Below, one piece after another: positions 22,410 through 28,619 of a DNA stretch of 28,619 bases (within the stretch, counting starts at the first letter, position 1; every line of letters starts with the position of its first letter). The stretch is from a virus. The position numbers were made by a program, and so were the translations under genes. The stretch is taken from IMG/VR virus record IMGVR_UViG_3300030098_003279, positions 1-28,619 of that record; one strand, given 5' to 3'. The notes below the pieces were generated by a model, which was not told where the DNA came from, did no database searches, and saw nothing but the letters and a program-made list of their open reading frames with translations.

Positions 22410-22542
22410 GAAAAAACCTTTATTTGGTGTTAACATATACCATCATCAAAAGCCTCGTAAAAGACCAGGAAGACATAAAAAAAGACTTTCAAAGTCAGAA
22501 AAAAGATCGTATAAGAAATACAACGGACAAGGAAGAAGATGA
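22402..22542 (+). CDS. Small Lys/Arg-rich protein, 46 residues
   Basis: ATG 22402 overlaps the preceding gene by eight bases (AGGAAAATGG). The product contains MAKKKPLFGVNIYHHQKPRK, a further KKRLSKSEKRSYKKYNGQG stretch and an ArgArg end. It overlaps the next start (ATGA). I recall nearly the same short protein in pelagiphage-like genomes. Its charge suggests nucleic-acid binding. Confidence 0.78.
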   Translation: MAKKKPLFGVNIYHHQKPRKRPGRHKKRLSKSEKRSYKKYNGQGRR

Positions 22543-22736
22543 CAGATTTACCTAAAATACCCGCTGAAGCTAAAGAAATTATTAAACATAAAAGAACAGG
22601 TAAAGTTTATGCAAACAAGGCAGAATTTGATGCTGATGTTGCTGATCCAAATACTGATACTACCATTGATGATTTCAGACAAGATTTAGAAATAAAAGTA
22701 ACTAGGGTAAATATTGAAGCGTTTACAAAAAAATAA
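22539..22736 (+). CDS. Small acidic/basic protein, 65 residues
   Basis: ATGA overlap with the previous gene and TAATG overlap with the glycosyltransferase. The product (MTDLPKIPAEAKEIIKHKRT, then GKVYANKAEFDADVADPNTD) has a small beta/alpha look with no catalytic residues. I recall it in marine phages next to the 46-residue gene. It closes the tail-region run before the two glycosyltransferases. Confidence 0.72.
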   Translation: MTDLPKIPAEAKEIIKHKRTGKVYANKAEFDADVADPNTDTTIDDFRQDLEIKVTRVNIEAFTKK

Positions 22737-23665
22737 TGGAACCTAGAGGCGCAACTGAAATACAACATGAGCTGTTAGAAAAATACGTAGCCAAAGACTT
22801 ATTAGATAAAGTACAAATATGTACTTCAATACCAGGTAAAGTTCCATGGCACCCAAAAAAAATAAATATACTATGGCAGAAAAATTCATATGATCAAGGT
22901 AACCTACAAGAATTTTTTTTAAATAAAGACAGATTTAATGAGTATGATTGGTATGTTTTTAACTCACATTGGAATTATGAAAAGTTTAGATACTTTTTTC
23001 AAATACCAGAAGATAAAAGCGTTGTAATAAAAAACGGTGCTGATAATTTTCCTAAAAGAAAAGTATATAAAAAAGGAGATCCTATTAGAATTATACACCA
23101 TTGCACACCTTGGAGAGGATTAAATGTGCTTTTACTAGCAATGCAGATGTTAAGAAACAAAGATATCACATTAGACGTGTATAGCTCATGTGAAGTTTAT
23201 GGTAGTGAGTTTGCAGAGGGTAATGAAAAAGCTTTTAAACCTTTATATGAACAAGCCTCATCTTTACCTAATGTTAATTATATAGGTCATAAATCACATG
23301 AATATATCAAAGAGCATATTTCAGATTATGACTTGTTTGTTTATCCATCAATATTTGAAGAAACATTTTGTGTGTCAGCTTTAGAGGCGTTAGCTGCGGG
23401 CCTACATGTAATTACGACCAATTTTGGTGCTTTACCTGAAATTTGTTCAGAGTGGCCTGTATATGTCAACTATACTAAAAATCATGAACTTTTAGCTGAG
23501 TCTTTTGCTCATGCAATAGATGCCTCAAAAGTTTATTTGCATGAGGATGATATGCAAAAATATTTAGATGATCAACAAAAGTTTTATAAAAAATTTTATA
23601 GTTGGGATAGAAAAGGCTCTGAGTGGACTAATTTTTTAACAGGGGCTATTCATGCCAAACGATAA
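22736..23665 (+). CDS. Glycosyltransferase, GT-B fold (GT4-like)
   Basis: TAATG start without a Shine-Dalgarno. The 309-residue protein has an acceptor-side half and a donor-binding half with IIHHCTPWRGLNVLLLAM (119-136), DLFVYPSIFEETFCVSALEA (199-218) and AAGLHVITTNFGALPEI (220-236). E209 and E217 give the EX7E pattern of GT4-type retaining enzymes, which transfer a sugar from a nucleotide-sugar. It is compact but near-complete. Paired with a second transferase, it may modify virion protein, host envelope glycans or DNA bases; nothing decides which. Confidence 0.85.
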   Translation: MEPRGATEIQHELLEKYVAKDLLDKVQICTSIPGKVPWHPKKINILWQKNSYDQGNLQEFFLNKDRFNEYDWYVFNSHWNYEKFRYFFQIPEDKSVVIKNGADNFPKRKVYKKGDPIRIIHHCTPWRGLNVLLLAMQMLRNKDITLDVYSSCEVYGSEFAEGNEKAFKPLYEQASSLPNVNYIGHKSHEYIKEHISDYDLFVYPSIFEETFCVSALEALAAGLHVITTNFGALPEICSEWPVYVNYTKNHELLAESFAHAIDASKVYLHEDDMQKYLDDQQKFYKKFYSWDRKGSEWTNFLTGAIHAKR

Positions 23666-24536
23666 ATTTATTAATAAAGATACTTATCAAACTATACAAA
23701 AAGTAGAAGTGCAATCAAATTTTGACTTAGCTATTAAACCATTATGGAAAAAAGAAGGAAATACGGTAAAAGAAAAAACTAAATATTCAAAAAAAATACT
23801 GGTCGGTACACCTGTTCATAGTGATGTATCATTGCACTACACACAGGCTTTATTAGAATTTCAACAAGAGTGTTTTAAAAAGAAAATAGGTTTAAGCTTT
23901 TCACTTATTAAATCATCTTTAGTAACTCAAGGTAGAAATCTTTGTGTTGCTAGTTTTTTAGAGTCTGATGCTACACATTTATTATTTATTGATTCAGATA
24001 TTTATTTTCAAGCAAAGTCAATCTTTTCAATGTTACAAGCTGATAAAGATGTTATTGGAGTTCCTTATCCTTTGAAGACTTTAATGTGGGAAAAAGCATT
24101 TAAAAAAATGCAAGAGAATAAAATTAAAGTACCAGATGATATTAGAAGAGCTCTACACACATATCCAATGAAAGTTCCTGATACTAAAAACATTAATCTT
24201 AACAAAGGTGTAATGGAGGTAACAGATGCTCCAACAGGCTGTATGTTAATTAAAAGATCAGTTATTGAAAAAATGATTGAAAAATACCCTGATAAAAAAA
24301 TAGTGCAAAAGACCATAATAAATGGTGAATATGTTGATAAACCTAATATGTGGAATTTTTTCGATACAACACATGACCCAATAGAAAAGACATTTTTAGG
24401 GGAGGACTTTTCATTCTGTCAGTTATGGACCAATATAGGTGGTAAATGTCACGCTTATGTTAATGATTCAATAATACATGTTGGTGAACATCAGTATCAG
24501 GGTCGTTTCTACGATGAGTTGATTATAAACAAGTAA
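23652..24536 (+). CDS. Glycosyltransferase-like protein, GT-A fold
   Basis: The start overlaps the preceding transferase by 14 bases. The 294-residue product has ILVGTPVHSDVSLHYTQALL (49-68), a metal-binding DxD in HLLFIDSDIYFQ (109-120, D114 and D116), DAPTGCMLIKRSVIEKM (192-208), and a late FLGEDFSFCQLW (248-259) plus H277. This order is typical of GT-A enzymes using a nucleotide-sugar and Mn2+. The first 45 residues are a separate extension. Together with the GT4-like gene it forms a two-gene cassette. Substrate not predictable. Confidence 0.8.
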   Translation: MPNDKFINKDTYQTIQKVEVQSNFDLAIKPLWKKEGNTVKEKTKYSKKILVGTPVHSDVSLHYTQALLEFQQECFKKKIGLSFSLIKSSLVTQGRNLCVASFLESDATHLLFIDSDIYFQAKSIFSMLQADKDVIGVPYPLKTLMWEKAFKKMQENKIKVPDDIRRALHTYPMKVPDTKNINLNKGVMEVTDAPTGCMLIKRSVIEKMIEKYPDKKIVQKTIINGEYVDKPNMWNFFDTTHDPIEKTFLGEDFSFCQLWTNIGGKCHAYVNDSIIHVGEHQYQGRFYDELIINK

Positions 24537-24553
24537 AATGCTATTATTCTTTC

Positions 24554-24565
24554 TTTAGATCTAAA
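24554..24565. repeat. 12-bp palindrome before the first internal virion gene
   Basis: TTTAGATCTAAA is a perfect palindrome in the 44-base gap between the glycosyltransferase (end 24536) and ATG 24581; its end touches the AAGGAG site. It might be an operator or regulatory hairpin, but is short and AT-rich, so chance is possible. Confidence 0.25.
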
Positions 24566-24580
24566 AGGAGTAAATAAATA

Positions 24581-25657
24581 ATGTTGAATTTCTTACCTTA
24601 CGCTTTGGCTGCTTACGGTGGTTACCAAGGCTACAAAAGGAATAAGGAAGCGGGAGCTTCAGGTTTAAATAGAATATTAGGTGGAATAACTGGAGCTGCA
24701 GCAGGTTATTATGGAGGCAAAGGTTTACTTCAAGGTGGATCAGCTTTAAATGTTCCTGGCTTTAAAGCGGCTGCAGATCAATTTACACCTTTTACACAGA
24801 TACCTGGTATATCACAAATGTTACCGCAAGTAATGCGAGGACAACAAGCTTCTAATGTATTGCAAGCAGGTGCTGGCACAGGAGATGCTGGTGTAGCGGA
24901 GGCAATTGCAGCGGCTGATAGAGCAGCTTTAGCAAATCAAACTGCCCAAACTACCCAATCAAGTCCTTCTAATTTTTTACAAAAATTATTAATGAGAAAA
25001 AGATTTGAGGATGGAGTTGATACAGGAGAAATGGAATTAAGCCCAGGTAAACTAGGCACAGCAATAGCCGCAACTACATTTTTGAGTGGGGCTTTTGATA
25101 GAAAACCACAAGATATATACACTCCAACATATAATGTTGGTTACGCAGAATTTGCAAAACAAAGACCTAAGTTTTCTTATATCGATCCTACCACAGGAGT
25201 TGAAAAACCTTATGATGATATTTTTATTCCTGAAGCAAATCAACCAGCAGGACAAATGATGTTAGGCCCATATGCTTTAGCAAAAACAACATTGAAAGAG
25301 GGTGGTTTAGCAACCATTCCAAAATTTAATCAAGGTGGTATTAATTATCTACCATCAAAAGTAAGTCATGATGAGAATGATGCAAATAATTATGTGAGAG
25401 CTTCAGGTTATGTTGAAGACGGATCAGGTAATGGAGATAAGGACGAAGATACAATGTTAGCTCAATTAGCAGACGGTGAGTTTGTAACAAGAGCAGATGG
25501 AGTATTAGGTGCTGGAATCCTAGCTGGAGGTAATCCCAACAGTATGAAGGACATGAGAGAAAAAGGTGCCCAATACTTCTATGAACAACAAAAAAGATTT
25601 AAAAGAATCTTTGATATTATAGAAGGTAAAAATGCAAAAAACAGCCCGATTAATTAA
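24581..25657 (+). CDS. Internal virion-type protein, 358 residues
   Basis: AAAGGAG about 11 bases before ATG 24581. The product opens with an Ala/Gly-rich helical stretch (LPYALAAYGGYQGYKRNKEA), a GGITGAAAGYYGGKG segment and Gln-rich regions, then a conserved C-terminal domain with LADGEFVTRADGVLGAGILA and MREKGAQYFYEQQKRFKRIF. I recall this end in marine podovirus proteins. Ala/Gly-rich helical proteins encoded after the tail hub are usually ejection/internal proteins. Overlaps the next gene by 26 bases. Confidence 0.65.
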   Translation: MLNFLPYALAAYGGYQGYKRNKEAGASGLNRILGGITGAAAGYYGGKGLLQGGSALNVPGFKAAADQFTPFTQIPGISQMLPQVMRGQQASNVLQAGAGTGDAGVAEAIAAADRAALANQTAQTTQSSPSNFLQKLLMRKRFEDGVDTGEMELSPGKLGTAIAATTFLSGAFDRKPQDIYTPTYNVGYAEFAKQRPKFSYIDPTTGVEKPYDDIFIPEANQPAGQMMLGPYALAKTTLKEGGLATIPKFNQGGINYLPSKVSHDENDANNYVRASGYVEDGSGNGDKDEDTMLAQLADGEFVTRADGVLGAGILAGGNPNSMKDMREKGAQYFYEQQKRFKRIFDIIEGKNAKNSPIN

Positions 25658-26093
25658 ACCAAGAGTTAGTATAGTTCCTGTGCAACCAACTGAAGTAGCT
25701 AAATATTGGTTACTTGCTGAGTTTATGGTCAAAGAGGCTTTAAAGTATTCTGGTCAATACGCAGATTCAAAACACATTTATGATTTGCTTTTAACAGATC
25801 AAATGCAAATGTTTATTATGTTTGGTAATGATGAATATGATCACAATAAAGTGTTTGGTATTGCAATAACTAGAATAGGGGAATTACCAAATTATAATCA
25901 ACTAGAGATAGTTATCTGTACTGGAACTCGAAGAGAACTATGGGAAGATAAACTTGTAGAAGAAATTACAAAATTTGCAAAACAGAATGATTGTAAAAGA
26001 ATGTGTATTTGGGCTAGACCTGGTTGGGAAAGAGTATCAAAAAAATGGGGATGGGAGAAAAAACACGTACAATTAGTAAAGGATCTTAAATGA
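25632..26093 (+). CDS. GNAT-like acetyltransferase-fold protein
   Basis: The ATG lies inside the previous gene. The 153-residue product has a GNAT-like order: an early helix (AKYWLLAEFMVKEALKYSGQ), a core strand region (FGIAITRIGELPNYNQLEIV), an alpha-helix after a loop (RRELWEDKLVEEITKFAKQN) and a last strand/helix (CKRMCIWARPGWERVSKKWG). The classical acetyl-CoA pyrophosphate loop (Q/RxxGxG/A) is not visible, so it may be catalytically inert. I recall such proteins near internal virion genes in marine podoviruses. Function uncertain. Confidence 0.6.
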   Translation: MQKTARLIKPRVSIVPVQPTEVAKYWLLAEFMVKEALKYSGQYADSKHIYDLLLTDQMQMFIMFGNDEYDHNKVFGIAITRIGELPNYNQLEIVICTGTRRELWEDKLVEEITKFAKQNDCKRMCIWARPGWERVSKKWGWEKKHVQLVKDLK

Positions 26094-26959
26094 GTTTTGT
26101 TAGTAATATTTTAGGTGGTGGCTCACAACCACAACAAAGTAGTGGTGGTGGTGCGCCTTCAACAACAACATCTTTTGTTAGAGAAGCTCCAGGAATTGAG
26201 GAGAGAAAAATTGAATTAATGGATTTAGCAAGACAGGTCGCACAAAGACCTGTTGACCTACCTGATATTCAAGTTGCACCATTTAGTGCGTTAGAACAAC
26301 AAGCATTAACGGCTGCTGGACAAACAGGAGTTGGTGCAGGCACAACAACATCGGGCATCGGACAAATTTTAGCGGCAGCGCAACCTATTGGTCAACAACA
26401 AATAGGACAGTTCATGAATCCTTACGATCAATTTGTAACGAATGAAATTTTAAGACAAGGTGCTGGTATGCAAAATCAATTGGCTGCACAAGCTGTAAGA
26501 GCAGGAGCTTTTGGTGGTGGAAGAGAAGGTGTTCAACAAGCTGAATTACAGAATAGAATATTAGGTCAAATAGGGCAGGCTAGACAACAAGGTTTTGATC
26601 GTGCATTAGGTGCAGCTCAAGATCAGCAACGTGTGGGTTTAAGTGCAGGCCAACAGTTATTAGGTGCAGGACAAGTGCAACAAGCAATGGCCGGTCAAGA
26701 TATTGCAACAATGCTTGGTGCAGGTGGATTACAAAGACAACTTGCTCAACAAGCTTTAGATGCTCAAAGACAAACAGAATTACAACAGGCTTTTGAACCT
26801 TATCAACGAGCAGAATTTTTATCTAACATTTATGCTGCTGGACCAAAATCGCAATCTGGAATAACTGCAACAACTGCTCCGCAACCAAGTCCATTAGCAC
26901 AATCTATTGGAGCTGGTTTAGGTGCATTCACAGCTTTCCAAGGAATGCAACCTAACTAA
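26090..26959 (+). CDS. Gln/Ala-rich internal virion (ejection-type) protein
   Basis: ATGA overlap with the GNAT-like gene. The 289-residue protein begins MSFVSNILGGGSQPQQSSGG and is dominated by Gln, Ala and Gly helices with periodic QQ/QA repeats, including AAQAVRAGAFGGGREGVQQA and QLLGAGQVQQAMAGQDIATM. It has no membrane span. Such composition after the tail hub is typical of phage proteins ejected with the DNA. The next gene starts eight bases later without a clear Shine-Dalgarno. Confidence 0.68.
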   Translation: MSFVSNILGGGSQPQQSSGGGAPSTTTSFVREAPGIEERKIELMDLARQVAQRPVDLPDIQVAPFSALEQQALTAAGQTGVGAGTTTSGIGQILAAAQPIGQQQIGQFMNPYDQFVTNEILRQGAGMQNQLAAQAVRAGAFGGGREGVQQAELQNRILGQIGQARQQGFDRALGAAQDQQRVGLSAGQQLLGAGQVQQAMAGQDIATMLGAGGLQRQLAQQALDAQRQTELQQAFEPYQRAEFLSNIYAAGPKSQSGITATTAPQPSPLAQSIGAGLGAFTAFQGMQPN

Positions 26960-26967
26960 GATGCACT

Positions 26968-28619
26968 ATGAACAAAGTATTAAACAGACCTTTATTTAGA
27001 AAAGCTGCCCTAAAAAAAGGGTACATAAAACCTATTAAGGCTTTTGATGGCAGGTTTATTGGTCCTATGCCTTTCTCACCACCTGCTGTAACTAGTAATA
27101 CTGGGATTATGGTAGGGCAACCAAGAACTTCACCACAAGTCCCAGCTTTAAGAAAGCCTCCTAGTTTTTTAGAAAGACTTTCAGTAAGACCATCTGCTCG
27201 TTTACTAAAAGAGGCTTTTAGCATACCAGTTTCTGTGGGTTTTCAAGCAGGTGATAAAGTTGCTGATGCTTTTGGTATGGATCCGGGATTTAATGTTGGT
27301 AGAGTTGGATTACAAACTTTAGGTTCAGTAGCAGCAGCGAGAGCATTACCAGGTCTTGCAGTAGGCTCAATTGGTGCAATTCCTACTTTGGTAGGTTTAG
27401 GAACTCTTTATGGAATACAAAATAGAATAAAAGCCGGTATTGACGAAAGAAAAAGAATCAAAGCTATGAGTCCTGCAGAGTTAGCTGAATTTAAAAGATT
27501 AAATAGAGCAAGAGCATTAGGTGGAGAAGCTGATGTAAGTGAACAAGATTTGTTAGGTAATTTTGTGCCAAAACCAAAGAAAAAAGAGACAACAAAAATA
27601 GCAACTCAAGCTAGTCCAGGTGCAGGTAGACCAGGTTTTAAAGGAAGAGATAAAAGTTTACAGGATATGGGACCACAAGACCAACTTGCTGATCAACAAT
27701 ATGCAGGTGCAGGAGAGGCAGATTTAAATAAAATACAAGGCGATACGATAGGCCCAAATCTACCTGACCCTAGAGATCAAGTTAAAGTAGCAGTTGCAGA
27801 GGTTGAACAACCAAAACAACCTAAAACCACAATAGAAAAGGCAGCTACTAAAGATATTAATAAATCTACAGCGAACACAATTCAAACTGGTGGTGCATCG
27901 GATGATCCAGTATTTAATCAAAACATAAAATTAGCAAGACAGTATTTTGATGAATTAAATAAAGGTCAAAGTTCACAAGCAAAATTAATATTTTTATCTA
28001 ATCTAGCATCTGGATTATTAACAGGTACAACTACAAGAGGTGGTATTGGAGGTGCTTTAGAAGTATTTGGTCAAGCACTTGGCCCTGCAGTAAACAATAT
28101 GGTCACTGTTAAATTAAAGGAAGGTGAGTTAAGAGCTAGAAGAAGAGAAACATCATTAAACGCTGCATTAGAGCACATGGAATTTATTAATCAAGGAGCG
28201 GCTAGACCTGATATAGATGATAGAGGTGTAATACAAATAAGAGGCGAAGATGGCGTATTGAAAAATTATAGAGGTGTTTTTGGAAAAGATGGAACTGCTT
28301 ATTTATTTGGTGGATTAGGAGCAGACGGCAGAGAAGTTTTAATTCCAATTCAACAACAAGGTAATATTGTTGATTCAAATGGTAACGTTCTAGGATCTTT
28401 TGAGGACTTTAAGTCTCAAAAAGACTTAGGTGCTAGACTTTTTGATCTACAAGATATTTTAGGTAATAGATATAATGCATTATCTGTGACTCGTGATGTT
28501 TTGAAAACTCTTGGTCAAGAGGATATGCAAGGAGAAAAACCAAAAGCTGGTGCTGCATTAACTGTTGACACATTTGTAAGAAGATTTACGGGAGTTGTTA
28601 AAGAATTAGCAGGAGCTAA
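26968..28619 (+). CDS. Large internal virion protein, 3'-truncated
   Basis: The frame from ATG 26968 stays open to the window end (550 codons visible), so the gene is incomplete; the terminal TAA is one frame off. The protein starts MNKVLNRPLFRKAALKKGYI, has a Pro-rich basic region, a hydrophobic stretch about 111-150 (GRVGLQTLGSVAAARALPGL then GSIGAIPTLVGLGTLYGI), a low-complexity disordered linker (200-310), helices with KLARQYFDELNKGQSSQAKL and a beta-rich module with GTAYLFGGLGADGREVLIPI (442-461). Size, disorder and place after another ejection-type protein suggest an internal core or ejection protein. A gene of this size would otherwise be missed because no stop is present. Confidence 0.75.
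   Translation, partial: MNKVLNRPLFRKAALKKGYIKPIKAFDGRFIGPMPFSPPAVTSNTGIMVGQPRTSPQVPALRKPPSFLERLSVRPSARLLKEAFSIPVSVGFQAGDKVADAFGMDPGFNVGRVGLQTLGSVAAARALPGLAVGSIGAIPTLVGLGTLYGIQNRIKAGIDERKRIKAMSPAELAEFKRLNRARALGGEADVSEQDLLGNFVPKPKKKETTKIATQASPGAGRPGFKGRDKSLQDMGPQDQLADQQYAGAGEADLNKIQGDTIGPNLPDPRDQVKVAVAEVEQPKQPKTTIEKAATKDINKSTANTIQTGGASDDPVFNQNIKLARQYFDELNKGQSSQAKLIFLSNLASGLLTGTTTRGGIGGALEVFGQALGPAVNNMVTVKLKEGELRARRRETSLNAALEHMEFINQGAARPDIDDRGVIQIRGEDGVLKNYRGVFGKDGTAYLFGGLGADGREVLIPIQQQGNIVDSNGNVLGSFEDFKSQKDLGARLFDLQDILGNRYNALSVTRDVLKTLGQEDMQGEKPKAGAALTVDTFVRRFTGVVKELAGA

Noticed and set aside
18349-24536. TET/JBP-type DNA hypermodification cluster
   Set aside because: The oxygenases resemble P4H-like and TIGR02466-like proteins, not TET/JBP, and no thymidylate-synthase-like or kinase partner is in the window; kept only as a weak hypothesis.
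28617-28619. TAA at the very end as a stop for the last gene
   Set aside because: The gene at 26968 reads GCT then AA in its frame; the TAA is one base off, so the gene is simply cut by the window.
1-28619. CRISPR array, insertion sequence, integrase or attachment site
   Set aside because: No spaced direct repeats, transposase or recombinase motifs or terminal inverted repeats were seen; the only tandem repeats are coding decapeptides in the fibre.

Overview
The window reads as the structural, lysis and accessory half of a tailed marine bacteriophage genome. It is AT-rich, almost gap-free and entirely plus-strand, with short overlapping genes, frequent UAAUG or AUGA junctions and many Lys-rich microproteins. 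The tail genes resemble a P22-like short-tail (podovirus) plan: gp4-like adaptors and a gp10-like hub, with no tape measure or sheath. Many proteins resemble ones I recall from uncultured Mediterranean phages and SAR11 (Pelagibacterales) phages, so a low-GC marine alphaproteobacterial host is likely; that is inference. No terminase, portal, polymerase or integrase is present, and both ends cut through genes.

Layout. 1-2.3 kb: a 5'-truncated holin-like gene of distinctly higher GC, three Lys/Arg-rich proteins and a SAM-methyltransferase-like enzyme. 2.3-6.1 kb: the head module, with a GroES-like co-chaperonin, scaffold, a conserved protein, a putative decoration protein and a gpT-like major capsid protein, closed by a strong intrinsic terminator. 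6.1-8.7 kb: a 2OG-Fe(II) oxygenase-like gene, then a possible H-type pseudoknot just before the Shine-Dalgarno site of two small structural-type genes. 8.5-10.7 kb: very small genes, including a 25-residue Trp-rich cationic peptide, a membrane/coiled-coil protein and an M15-type endolysin. 10.7-17.6 kb: a second oxygenase, a promoter-like box, three basic proteins, head-tail adaptors and a tail-fibre region. 17.6-19.7 kb: an accessory block (a DUF6065-like protein and two more oxygenases). 19.75-22.7 kb: the tail hub and small tail genes. 22.7-24.5 kb: two glycosyltransferases. 24.6-28.6 kb: internal virion (ejection-type) proteins, the last running off the end.

How it fits together. The structural series is interrupted several times by accessory enzymes (oxygenases, a DUF6065-like protein, glycosyltransferases). 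Three of these insertions are followed directly by a candidate restart signal: the pseudoknot leader at 6661-6717 and near-identical extended -10 boxes at 11337-11349 and 19742-19754. The least explained features are that pseudoknot, the four oxygenase-like proteins with two glycosyltransferases, the evenly spaced tryptophan triplets in the 368-aa tail-region protein, and the C-terminal tail shared by two distant basic proteins. All calls come from reading the sequence; no database search was possible.
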